Source: Allobosea sp. (GTDB lineage: Bacteria > Pseudomonadota > Alphaproteobacteria > Rhizobiales > Beijerinckiaceae). From it: a stretch of DNA of 64,000 nt. Within the stretch, counting starts at the first letter, position 1; the number at the start of each line of letters is the position of its first letter. Where the stretch lies: assembly GCF_017308075.1 (NCBI RefSeq), contig NZ_JAFKFX010000024.1, positions 124,001-188,000 on the forward strand, given 5' to 3'. The translations under genes were made by a program, and so were the position numbers. This document shows positions 1-7,345 of the stretch, in pieces. The notes under the pieces are model-generated. The model searched no databases. It was not told where the DNA came from and was given only the letters and a program-made list of their open reading frames with translations.

Positions 1-516
1 GTAATGCGCGGTCATGAAGCCATGCCACTGCCCGTCCGGGCCGAGTGCGCGCGAGGAGAGCGTATGATGGTCGTCGCTCTCGATCTCGAGGATGTCCTGA
101 TACCTCGCCGTCTTGGTCGGATCGCTGAAATCAGGCCCTTCGGTGTCGAGAGTGAGGATCTTGCCTGAAGCGTCGAGCTTGCCGGAATAGACCCATTGGT
201 TGGACATCATCGATCCGATGAAGCTGCCGACGAACACGTTCTTCAATGCGTCGTAGCCGAGGGTGAGCCGGGTCTGCGCCGGCGAGCCGTCCGGCATCTT
301 GCCCTCGCCGTCGCCGACGATCCAGAGGCCGCCGAACGAGGTCGTCCGATGCGTCCCGCTCGATTTCATCGGCGGCTGGTCCGGGCCCATCAGGCAATCG
401 GCCTCATAGGTCCACTCGCCCACGAGCTTGTGCAGCCATTCATGCTCCTTCTGCGGCACGGCCGGTGTGCAGCCTGCGGCATCCTGCGGCTTGTCGGCGT
501 CGGTTGTGCTGGACAT
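1..516 (-). CDS. DUF1579 family protein, C-terminus cut by the window edge
   Basis: The frame is open for 172 codons from an ATG at 516 to the window edge, so the C-terminal end is missing. A GGAGG ribosome-binding site lies about nine bases upstream of the ATG. The protein has the DUF1579 pattern: an HEWLHKLVGEW block near residues 25-35, then SSGTHRTTSFGGLWIVGDGEG and a beta-rich body with repeated GYD and GSFIGSMM segments. Family members are small cytosolic beta-barrel-like proteins of unknown function. It heads in the same direction as the DoxX-like and VOC genes behind it, and such genes are often found together in soil alphaproteobacteria. Family assignment is fairly secure; the role is unknown. 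Confidence 0.75.
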   Translation of the reverse strand, partial: MSSTTDADKPQDAAGCTPAVPQKEHEWLHKLVGEWTYEADCLMGPDQPPMKSSGTHRTTSFGGLWIVGDGEGKMPDGSPAQTRLTLGYDALKNVFVGSFIGSMMSNQWVYSGKLDASGKILTLDTEGPDFSDPTKTARYQDILEIESDDHHTLSSRALGPDGQWHGFMTAHY

Positions 517-619
517 GGCGGCATTCCTCCTTTGCTGGTGCCCTTTCGAAAGCACTGCCAGCGAGATTGCCTCGGCCGTTCGTCAGCCTGCGACAGGATG
601 GAACGCAATCCGCAGATCG

Positions 620-1039
620 TCAGGTGTCTTGGCGCAGCGGGAACAGGCGGCGGAGCCGGCCATCCCGGAGGTACAGCCCGCCCCAGGCGATCAGGCCGAG
701 ATAGAGGCCGAAGAAGAGATGGCTGAAGAGCGGGCTGCCGACACGCAGATGCGTCGCCATGGCGCCGCCGAGCAGGCCGGTCAGCAGGATGGCGCCGAGA
801 ATGCTGGTTCGCGGCAGCGCGTAGAGCAGGGCGATCGCCAGCGTCATCACGCCAAGCCCGCGCGCCAGCTCGGGCGAGCCGGAATAGCCGAGCTGCTGCA
901 TGGTCTTGGTCACCACCGAAAGCGGTGCGAGCTTGATGCCGCCGTCGAAGATCAGGAAGGCGACGACGAGTCCGCTCATGGCACGGCCGATCCAGAGCGC
1001 CGCCGGCGGGGTGGCTGCGATTTCGGCTTCCGACTGCAT
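620..1039 (-). CDS. DoxX-like small membrane protein
   Basis: A 139-residue protein starting at the ATG at 1039, with GGAGAG just upstream. It shows four hydrophobic segments (about residues 15-35, 55-75, 80-100 and 105-125), a conserved IGRAMSGLVVAFLIFDGGIKL opening split by an FDG turn, and a short basic C-terminus (RDGRLRRLFPLRQ). This is the layout of the DoxX-like family, inner-membrane proteins whose function is unknown and which sometimes partner oxidoreductases. It lies 103 bases after the DUF1579 start in transcription order, so the two could share a transcript. A longer frame runs upstream to 1327, but it antisenses the next gene and has no good start. Confidence 0.75.
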   Translation of the reverse strand: MQSEAEIAATPPAALWIGRAMSGLVVAFLIFDGGIKLAPLSVVTKTMQQLGYSGSPELARGLGVMTLAIALLYALPRTSILGAILLTGLLGGAMATHLRVGSPLFSHLFFGLYLGLIAWGGLYLRDGRLRRLFPLRQDT

Positions 1040-1158
1040 GGTTCTCTCCGGAACGGCATGGCGCGACGGGGCATGGCTTCGCCGGCCCGGCGCGCGAAAG
1101 GCGGCCGGCGAAAGTTTCGTGGAACTGGCATGCGGCGTCGGCTTCTCGCCGCTCGTCG

Positions 1159-1584
1159 CTATTTGACCGCCGAGACCAGCGCCCAGAGGAAGCCGAACGG
1201 GTCGCGGTACTGGCCGTAGCGGTCGCCCCAGAACATCACCTCGACCGGGGTGACGACCTCCATGCCGGCATCGACGCCGCGCCTCCACCAGAAGTCGATA
1301 TCGTCGACGCGCAGGGTGAGCGTGCAACCCTTCGGCGCCTCCCAGGGATAGCCATATTCCGGATAGGGGTCGCTCAGCATCAGCGAGCCGCCATTGACGT
1401 AGAGGTGGATGTGCATGGTCCGCCCCTTCTCGTCGAGCGGCTGGCGGGCGACCTCCTCGGCTCCGAACGCCTTCTGGTAGAATTCCGAGGCCTTCACCGC
1501 GCCGTCGACGCTGAGATAGGGGACGACGCCGCCGCGGGTCTCGGGTTGGGCTTGGGGCTGTTTGGCTTCTGCTGGCTGCGACAT
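1159..1584 (-). CDS. VOC (glyoxalase/PhnB-like) family protein
   Basis: A 141-residue single-domain vicinal-oxygen-chelate protein. After a Gln/Pro-rich leader the fold opens with VVPYLSVDGAVKASEFYQKAFGAEEV and closes with DRYGQYRDPFGFLWALV, the pattern of the PhnB/YcdN-like branch. The HIHLYV segment and the final glutamate-less strand suggest that metal ligands may be incomplete, so catalytic activity is uncertain. The ATG at 1584 has GGGAG upstream. Eleven bases before the start lies a perfect 18-bp tandem repeat that probably carries regulatory information. Substrate unknown; proteins like this are often linked to stress or antibiotic binding. Confidence 0.8.
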   Translation of the reverse strand: MSQPAEAKQPQAQPETRGGVVPYLSVDGAVKASEFYQKAFGAEEVARQPLDEKGRTMHIHLYVNGGSLMLSDPYPEYGYPWEAPKGCTLTLRVDDIDFWWRRGVDAGMEVVTPVEVMFWGDRYGQYRDPFGFLWALVSAVK

Positions 1585-1595
1585 GGCGAAACTCC

Positions 1596-1631
1596 CTTCA
1601 CTTGGATTGCAAGCTTCACTTGGATTGCAAG
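1596..1631. promoter_or_regulatory. Perfect 18-bp tandem repeat upstream of the VOC gene
   Basis: The unit CTTCACTTGGATTGCAAG occurs twice, head to tail, at 1596-1613 and 1614-1631. Each copy contains CTTG-GATTG-CAAG, a 4-bp inverted repeat around a 5-bp centre, so the two half-palindromes are 18 bp apart, close to two helical turns minus a few bases. It sits 12-47 bases upstream of the ATG at 1584. The arrangement suggests a dimeric repressor bound side by side; the protein that binds is not known. Confidence 0.5.
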
Positions 1632-1722
1632 TCGAGTTCGAATTCCCCGGCCGATCCTGCCGCGTTCCGAGGCCGGAACGATGGCGAGCCGGCAGGGAGG
1701 CGTGGCTGGGCGGATCAGGGCC

Positions 1723-2139
1723 TCATTCGGCTCCCTTGAGTTCGATCGCGTTGCCGTCGGGGTCCCGGACATAGATCGCCTGGCCTTCGCCCTCGGCGCC
1801 GTAGCGCGAGCCGGCCGCGACGACGGCAACACTATGGCGCTCCAGATGGGCGCGCAGGCTCGCCTCGTCGAACGGCCTGATCCCCAGGCAGATATGGTCG
1901 ACATTGCGGCCCTCAGGGCCCGGCGCGGCCCCGCCGGTGCGGCCGAGCGGGCCGGCGACATCGACGAGGTCGATCAGCGAGCGGCCGGCGCGCAGCTGCA
2001 CCAGGCCGAGCTCGTCCTGGCGGCGCTCGAGCGGGCAGCCGAGCACCTCCCGATAGAAGGCCAGCATGCGCGGCGTATCGGCAGTCCGGAACACGACATG
2101 GTCGAGTCCGGCGAGGCTGAACGGGATCTGCTCCGACAT
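1723..2139 (-). CDS. VOC family (glyoxalase/bleomycin-resistance-like) protein
   Basis: A 138-residue VOC protein beginning SEQIPFSLAGLDHVVFRTADTP and ending IYVRDPDGNAIELKG, with NVDHICLGI opening the second beta-alpha module. H17 (LDHVV), H near 86 (VDHIC) and the glutamate of AIELKG match the usual metal-ligand pattern H...H...E, so this copy may be catalytically competent, unlike its neighbour. I chose the ATG at 2139 because GGAGG precedes it by five bases; an upstream ATG at 2151 overlaps that ribosome-binding site. It is transcribed away from the MarR gene, and two palindromes lie between them, so MarR control is likely. Substrate unknown. Confidence 0.82.
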   Translation of the reverse strand: MSEQIPFSLAGLDHVVFRTADTPRMLAFYREVLGCPLERRQDELGLVQLRAGRSLIDLVDVAGPLGRTGGAAPGPEGRNVDHICLGIRPFDEASLRAHLERHSVAVVAAGSRYGAEGEGQAIYVRDPDGNAIELKGAE

Positions 2140-2150
2140 CGCGTCCTCCA

Positions 2151-2196
2151 TTTATCTTGATGTAAAGATAAATTTCTTCATGTCTTGACGTCAAGA
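2151..2196. promoter_or_regulatory. Two palindromic operators between VOC and marR-type genes
   Basis: Site one, 2151-2172, is TTTATCTT and AAGATAAA around a 6-bp centre (8-bp perfect arms). Site two, 2183-2196, is the perfect 14-bp palindrome TCTTGACGTCAAGA. Both share the half-site ATCTTGA/TCAAGAT type typical of MarR-family operators. They fill the gap between the divergent VOC gene and the MarR gene and overlap where both promoters must be, so autorepression plus control of the VOC gene is the simple reading. Confidence 0.65.
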
Positions 2197-2244
2197 TATA
2201 TCCGTCGTTCTGCTGACAGGATCGGGCAGGAGTGGGAGACCGGG

Positions 2245-2769
2245 ATGGATGCTGCGGCTGGCGGGGAAGGGGACCATGTCGATCGGTTGCGCGCGCAATG
2301 GGCGCGCGAACTGCCCGATCTCGATACCGAGCCCATGGGGGTGATCGGCCGGGCGCGGCGGATCACCCTGCGACTGCGTCCCGCCATCGAGGCCGTGTTC
2401 ACGCGCCACGGCGTCGATGCCGGCGAGTTCGACGTGATCTCGACCCTATTGCGCGCGGGCGAGCCCTGGCGGCTGACGCCGACCGAGCTCTACCGCACGC
2501 TGATGATCTCCTCGGGCGGCCTGACCGCCAGACTCAACCGGCTCGAAGCTGCCGGGCTGATCAGGCGCTGCGAGGCGCCGGAGGATCGGCGCAGCCTGCT
2601 CGTCGAGCTCACAAAGGCCGGCCGCGCCAAGGCCGAAGCTGCCTTCCGCGAGGACATGGCGCTCAAACGACGCCTGCTCGACGGGCTGAGCGTGGCCGAG
2701 AAGGAGCAACTTGCCTCGCTGCTGCGCAAGCTCGCTCTCAGCCTGGAGGCCGGTCCCGCCCAGGACTGA
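2245..2769 (+). CDS. MarR family transcriptional regulator
   Basis: A 174-residue winged-helix regulator. The core runs from FTRHGVDAGEFDVISTLLRAG through ELYRTLMISSGGLTARLNRLEAAGLIRR (recognition helix) and the wing CEAPEDRRSLLVELTKAGRAKAEAA, which contains the DRR wing motif of MarR proteins. The frame extends upstream to a TTG at 2185, but that lies in an operator palindrome; the ATG at 2245 follows GGGAG by six bases and is preferred. Members bind small phenolic or oxidising ligands and repress adjacent genes. The ligand here is unknown. Its likely targets are itself and the VOC gene at 2139. Confidence 0.88.
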   Translation: MDAAAGGEGDHVDRLRAQWARELPDLDTEPMGVIGRARRITLRLRPAIEAVFTRHGVDAGEFDVISTLLRAGEPWRLTPTELYRTLMISSGGLTARLNRLEAAGLIRRCEAPEDRRSLLVELTKAGRAKAEAAFREDMALKRRLLDGLSVAEKEQLASLLRKLALSLEAGPAQD

Positions 2770-2830
2770 GCGATGTCGGGAAAGGCAGGTGCCGGTTTGA
2801 AGCGCAGGCGCAGGCGATCAGCGGAAGCGC

Positions 2831-3625
2831 TCAGCTCAGCAGCAGGCTGTCGTCCGATAGTTCCTCGCCGCGGACCTGCTTGAACAGGCGCAGCAGGTCT
2901 GGCACGTCCATCGCCTTGCGGCGCTCGCCTTCGATGTCGAAGACGACCTTGCCCTCGTGCAGCATCACCGTGCGGCTGCCATGGTCGAGCGCGTCGCGCA
3001 TCGAATGGGTCACCATCAGCGCGGTCAATTTCTGCTCGTCGACGATGCAGCGGGTCAGGTCGAGCACGAAGGCGGCGGTGCGCGGGTCGAGCGCTGCGGT
3101 ATGCTCGTCGAGCAGCAGGGTCTTCGTACCCGCCAGCGTCGACATCAGCAGGCTGACCGCCTGGCGCTGACCGCCCGAGAGCAGTCCCATCGAATCGCCG
3201 AGGCGGTTCTCCAGCCCGAGGCCGAGCATCGCCAGCCTGTCGCGGAACAGCGCCCGGCGCGATGTGTCGAGTGCGGCGCCGAGACCGCGTGCCCCGCCGC
3301 GCGCCTGAGCCAGCGCCATGTTCTCCTCGATGGTCAGGCGCTCGCAGGTGCCGGCCATCGGGTCCTGGAAGACGCGCGCGATCAGGCCGGCGCGCTTCGG
3401 CGTCGGCCAGCGCGTCACGTCGATGCCGTCGACCTCGACCGTGCCGCGCTCGGCCCGGGCATCGCCGCTGAGGACATTGAGCAAGGTCGACTTGCCGGCG
3501 CCGTTCGAGCCGATGACGGTGACGAATTCGCCATCGGCCACCTTCAGGTCGAGACCGCGCAGCGCCCGGTTCTCCAGCGGCGTACCGCGTCCGAAGGTGA
3601 CGTGGACATCCCGCACGCTGATCAT
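2831..3625 (-). CDS. ABC transporter ATP-binding protein (TrpZ-like class)
   Basis: A 264-residue ATPase with Walker A GSNGAGKST at residues 39-47, Q-loop in VFQDPMAGT, signature LLSGGQRQ, Walker B LLLDEHTAALD and H-loop VTHSMRDAL. The VFQDPMAGTCERLTIEENM stretch and the DEHTAALD variant mark the small class that pairs with a single permease and a COG2984-type binding protein; streptococcal TrpXYZ is the best-known relative. The ATG overlaps the permease stop as ATGA, which indicates translational coupling. It is the last gene of a binding protein-permease-ATPase set. Substrate may be an aromatic amino acid, but this is inferred only from the family and the nearby trpE. Confidence 0.88.
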   Translation of the reverse strand: MISVRDVHVTFGRGTPLENRALRGLDLKVADGEFVTVIGSNGAGKSTLLNVLSGDARAERGTVEVDGIDVTRWPTPKRAGLIARVFQDPMAGTCERLTIEENMALAQARGGARGLGAALDTSRRALFRDRLAMLGLGLENRLGDSMGLLSGGQRQAVSLLMSTLAGTKTLLLDEHTAALDPRTAAFVLDLTRCIVDEQKLTALMVTHSMRDALDHGSRTVMLHEGKVVFDIEGERRKAMDVPDLLRLFKQVRGEELSDDSLLLS

Positions 3626-4545
3626 GGCGCGCTCCGCTTGAACAGGCTGCGCAGCGGGTTGGCGACACCGGGCAGCATCAGCGCGATGCCGACCAGCACC
3701 GCGGTGACGAGATTGAGGTCGGAAGCCCGCAGGCCGAGCCAGCCGGCGTTCAGCGCGAGCGCGATGGCGAGGCGATAGGCGATGGCGCCGATCAGGCAGG
3801 AGAAGATCGCCACGACGATGGACCGGCTACGGAAGATCGTCTCGCCGAGGATCACGGCGGCGAGGCCGGCGATGATGGTGCCGGTGCCGATGCTGACATC
3901 GGCGAAGCCGGCTGTCTGCGCGAACAGGGCGCCGGCCAAGGCGACGAGGCCGTTGGAGAGGGCGACGCCGACATAGACATGCATGTCGGTGCGGATGCCC
4001 TGCGCCCGCGCCATGCGCGGATTGGCGCCGGTGGCGCGCATGGCGAGGCCGAACTCGGTCTTCAGGAAGCGGGCGAGCAAAGCGGCGATCACGGTGACGA
4101 TGATCAGCAAGGCCAGAACGCGCAGGGTCGGGCGGCCGGGCAGGCCGGTGGCGGCGATCAGCGGATTCAGCCAGGTGAAGAACTCGATCACCGTCGGCCG
4201 GTTCATCAGCGGGATGTTCGGCACCCCCATCACCCGCAGATTGATCGAGAACAGCGCCGTCATCGTCAGGATGCCGGCGAGCAGATGCAGGATCGCAAAG
4301 CGGATGTTGAGCCAGGCGGTCACGGTGCCGGCGAGGCAACCGGCGATGATCGCCGCCAGCGTCGCGATCACGGGATTGACGCCGCCGGCGATCATCGCCG
4401 CCGCGACCGCGGCGCCGAGCGGCAGGGTTCCGTCGACCGTCAGGTCGGGAAAGTCGAGCACGCGGAAGGTGATGTAGACGCCGAGCGCCACGAGAGCGAA
4501 CACCAGTCCGATCTCTATGGCGCCCAGAGTGGCGATGAGGCTCAT
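3622..4545 (-). CDS. ABC transporter permease (TrpY-like class)
   Basis: A 307-residue integral membrane protein with about eight to nine hydrophobic segments. The opening IEIGLVFALVALGVYITFRVLDFPDLTVDGTLPLGAAVAA is characteristic of the branched-chain-type permease branch that works as a homodimer with COG2984 binding proteins. The loop GANPRMARAQGIRTD is the cytoplasmic coupling helix region that contacts the ATPase. It lies 78 bases after the binding-protein stop and overlaps the ATPase start by four bases. It forms the inner-membrane channel of the importer encoded by 2831-5601. Confidence 0.88.
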   Translation of the reverse strand: MSLIATLGAIEIGLVFALVALGVYITFRVLDFPDLTVDGTLPLGAAVAAAMIAGGVNPVIATLAAIIAGCLAGTVTAWLNIRFAILHLLAGILTMTALFSINLRVMGVPNIPLMNRPTVIEFFTWLNPLIAATGLPGRPTLRVLALLIIVTVIAALLARFLKTEFGLAMRATGANPRMARAQGIRTDMHVYVGVALSNGLVALAGALFAQTAGFADVSIGTGTIIAGLAAVILGETIFRSRSIVVAIFSCLIGAIAYRLAIALALNAGWLGLRASDLNLVTAVLVGIALMLPGVANPLRSLFKRSAP

Positions 4546-4623
4546 CGGTCGCCCTGCTTGTTCTGGTCGAAAACGGCGAGTTAGGCGGCCGTTGGCGGCG
4601 GCGTTGTGCGCCGCCGCTTCACC

Positions 4624-5601
4624 TCAGTTGATGACCTGCTTGGCGCGCGCCAGCACCGCCGGCGGAACCGTGACGCCCATCGCGGCGGCGGCCTTGGCGT
4701 TGATCACGAGATTGCTGCCGCTGGCATTGCTGACCGGAATGGCGCCGGGCTTCTCGCCCTTCAGAATCCGCACGACGACCGCGCCGGTCTCGAGCCCGAC
4801 CTGGAAATAGTCGAAGCCGATCGAGGCGACCGAGCCCTTCTGGACCGACTCGGTGTCGCCGGTGAAGACCGGCAGCTTGTTGTCGGTGCCGACGGCGAGC
4901 ACCGTGCCGAGCGCCGAGATGATGGTGTTGTCGGTCGGCAGATAGAGCGCGTCGACCTTGCCGACGAGACTCTGCGCGGCGGCGGAGACATCGGCGGTCC
5001 GGCCCGCCGAAGCCTCGACGATCTGGAGGTTGCGGGCCGGTGCCAGCGCCTTTACGGCGTTGAGCAGCGCGACGCTGTTGGCTTCGCCAGGATTGAAGAC
5101 GACGCCGATCTTCTTGGCTGCGGGCACCAGTTCCTTGATCAGGTCGAACTGGGCTTCGAGCGGCGAGAAGTCGGAAATGCCGGTGACGTTTCCGCCCGGC
5201 GCCTTGCGGTCCTTGACGATCTGGGCCGCGACCGGGTCGGTCACGGCGGTGAAGACCACCGGAATCGTCTGCGTCGCCGTGACCATCGCCTGGGCTGAGG
5301 GGGTCGCGATCGCGACGATCACGTTCGGATTCTCGCCGGCGAATTTCTGCGCGATCTGGGCTGCCGTCGCCGGCTGGCCCTGCGCGGATTCGTAGCGGAA
5401 GCTGAGATTGGCGCCGTCCTTGTATCCGGCCTCCTCGAGCGCCTTCTTGACGCCGTCGCGGGCGGCATCGAGCGCCGGGTGCTCGACGATCGCGGTGACG
5501 GCGACGGTCACCTTCTGTTGGGCCTGTTGCGCGAAGGCGGCCGTTCCGGCCAGGAGTGCCAGGGCGATGCCGCTGCCAATCAAGCTTGCGCCGAGACGCA
5601 T
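4624..5601 (-). CDS. ABC transporter substrate-binding protein (TrpX-like, COG2984)
   Basis: A 325-residue periplasmic binding protein with a Sec signal peptide (about residues 1-24, cleaved after AAFA). The mature part starts KVTVAVTAIVEHPALDAARDGVKKAL and contains VVFTAVTDPVAAQIV, GGNVTGISDF and LPTDNTIISAL, hallmarks of the TrpX/COG2984 family with two Rossmann-like lobes. It is the first gene of the importer set and follows trpE by 218 bases on the same strand. Relatives in streptococci carry tryptophan, but other members bind different ligands, so the substrate is only a suggestion. The start ATG is preceded by a purine-rich GGAGAG stretch. Confidence 0.88.
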   Translation of the reverse strand: MRLGASLIGSGIALALLAGTAAFAQQAQQKVTVAVTAIVEHPALDAARDGVKKALEEAGYKDGANLSFRYESAQGQPATAAQIAQKFAGENPNVIVAIATPSAQAMVTATQTIPVVFTAVTDPVAAQIVKDRKAPGGNVTGISDFSPLEAQFDLIKELVPAAKKIGVVFNPGEANSVALLNAVKALAPARNLQIVEASAGRTADVSAAAQSLVGKVDALYLPTDNTIISALGTVLAVGTDNKLPVFTGDTESVQKGSVASIGFDYFQVGLETGAVVVRILKGEKPGAIPVSNASGSNLVINAKAAAAMGVTVPPAVLARAKQVIN

Positions 5602-5699
5602 GGTCTTCTCTCCATCAATTTCCGGGCCTTGCCTGCTGGCTTCAGGTCTCCGCAGCGGCGGCAGGGCCAGTCATGGCTGTTATTCGAGCCGGCCAAAGC

Positions 5700-5716
5700 G
5701 CCCCCGGATCGGGGGC
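5700..5716 (-). terminator. Possible hairpin downstream of trpE
   Basis: GCCCCCG-GAT-CGGGGGC forms a 7-bp perfect GC stem with a 3-base loop, in the 218-base gap between the trpE stop and the binding-protein start. There is no T-run on either strand, so it may be a weak terminator, a processing hairpin or an attenuator-like leader structure. I looked for a short leader peptide with tandem tryptophan codons here and found none. Confidence 0.3.
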
Positions 5717-5819
5717 TGGCGGCCTCGACCGGAGCCACTATGCGCGGCGGGAAACGCACGAGGCAAGTGAGGCAGCCGCATGGCAAGCCGGTGCGGGCGC
5801 AGGTGAGGATCGCCGCGGT

Positions 5820-7334
5820 TCACTGCCCGCGTCGGCTGCGTGCGGCGAAGCGGACGGCTTCCTCCGCAGCCTTGAACAGCGCCTTGGCCTTGTTGACGCA
5901 TTCGGTCTGCTCGGAAGCCGGGTTGGAATCATAGACGATGCCGGCGCCGGCCTGGACCTGCATGCGCCCATCCTGGACCACGGCGGTGCGCAGCACGATA
6001 CAGGTGTCCATCTCGCCATTGGCACCGAAATAGCCGATGCAGCCGCCATAGGCGCCGCGGCGATCCTTCTCAAGCTCGTCGATGATCTCCATCGCCCGGA
6101 CCTTGGGCGCGCCGGAGACGGTGCCGGCCGGGAATCCGGCGATCAGTGCCGAAAGCGCATCATGCTCTGGGGCGAGGCGGCCCTCGACGTTCGAGACGAT
6201 GTGCATCACCTGGCTGTAACGCTCGATAAAGAACGAATCCGTGACCCTGACGCTGCCGATCTCGGCGACGCGGCCGACATCGTTGCGGCCGAGATCGAGC
6301 AGCATCAGATGCTCGGCACGCTCCTTGGGGTCGGCGAGCAGATCCTCGGCGAGCGCGTTGTCGGCCTCGCTCGTCGCGCCGCGCGGACGGGTGCCGGCAA
6401 TCGGGCGGATGGTGACATTGCCCTCGCGCATCCGGACCAGGATCTCGGGGCTCGAGCAGACGATCTGGAAGTCCTCGAAGTCGAGATAGCAGAGGAAAGG
6501 CGCTGGATTGATCCGGCGCAGCGCCCGATAGAGCGCGAAGGGCGGCAGTTCGAAGGGAGCTTCGAAGCGCTGCGACAGCACGACCTGGAAGATGTCGCCG
6601 GCGCGGATGTATTCCTGCGCGCTCAGCACCATCGCTTCGTATTCGGCTTCGCTGGTATTCGAGACCGGCTCGGGATGGGACAGGCCGGCGATGTCTATCG
6701 CGGCTTCGGCCGGGAGCGGTGATTCAAGCGCATGCACGACAGCTTCGAGCCGTTCCTGGGCTCGTTCATGCGCGATGGCGGCGGACACGCCCGGCTGATG
6801 CCGCACCGGTGAGACCACGGTGATCTCGTCGCGCACGGCGTCGAACACCACCATCAGCGTCGGCCGCATCAGGATTGCGTCGGGCACGCCGACGCCGGTT
6901 TCCTTCGGCTCGGCCAGGCGCTCCATCAGGCGCACCATGTCGTAGCCGAGATAGCCGAACACGCCTGCCGCCATCGGTGGCAACCCGTCCTGGTCGGGGA
7001 TCGCGCTTTCCGCCAGCAGCGAGCGCAGGCTCTCGAAGGCGGGTCGGGCGTCCGGCAGGAGGGCGTCGCCGAGGGCCGGCCGGCACATCGCGGCCTGGCC
7101 GTGATGGCAGCGCCAGATCAGATCGGGCTCGAGCCCGATCATCGAATAGCGCCCGCGCACGGCGCCGCCTTCGACCGATTCGAGCAGGAAGGCCGGGCCC
7201 TTGCCGGCATGGCGCAGCTTCATGAAGGCCGCGACGGGCGTTTCGCAGTCGCCGACCAGGCTCAGCGTCACGAGCTGGGGCTGGCCGGCGTCGTAGGCGG
7301 CGGTGAAACGTTCGAGGTCGAAGGCCGACGCCAT
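5820..7334 (-). CDS. trpE: Anthranilate synthase component I
   Basis: A 504-residue chorismate-binding enzyme that makes anthranilate from chorismate with ammonia or TrpG-derived ammonia, the first step of tryptophan synthesis. The feedback-binding motif LLES sits at residues 50-53. The catalytic half has PIAGTRPRG, HLMLLDLGRNDVGRV, GFPAGTVSGAPKVRAMEIIDELE and GAYGGCIGYFG. The ATG at 7334 follows the ppiD stop by 11 bases, so ppiD and trpE are co-transcribed. No TrpG domain is fused, unlike the trpE(G) fusions of some rhizobia. The usual trpG-trpD-trpC genes do not follow; an ABC transporter does instead. Confidence 0.95.
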   Translation of the reverse strand: MASAFDLERFTAAYDAGQPQLVTLSLVGDCETPVAAFMKLRHAGKGPAFLLESVEGGAVRGRYSMIGLEPDLIWRCHHGQAAMCRPALGDALLPDARPAFESLRSLLAESAIPDQDGLPPMAAGVFGYLGYDMVRLMERLAEPKETGVGVPDAILMRPTLMVVFDAVRDEITVVSPVRHQPGVSAAIAHERAQERLEAVVHALESPLPAEAAIDIAGLSHPEPVSNTSEAEYEAMVLSAQEYIRAGDIFQVVLSQRFEAPFELPPFALYRALRRINPAPFLCYLDFEDFQIVCSSPEILVRMREGNVTIRPIAGTRPRGATSEADNALAEDLLADPKERAEHLMLLDLGRNDVGRVAEIGSVRVTDSFFIERYSQVMHIVSNVEGRLAPEHDALSALIAGFPAGTVSGAPKVRAMEIIDELEKDRRGAYGGCIGYFGANGEMDTCIVLRTAVVQDGRMQVQAGAGIVYDSNPASEQTECVNKAKALFKAAEEAVRFAARSRRGQ

Positions 7335-7345
7335 GCTTGGAACTC

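Noticed and set aside
5602-5819. A possible trp leader peptide or attenuator between trpE and the importer
   Set aside because: No short frame with tandem tryptophan codons and no terminator/antiterminator pair was found; only one GC hairpin remains.
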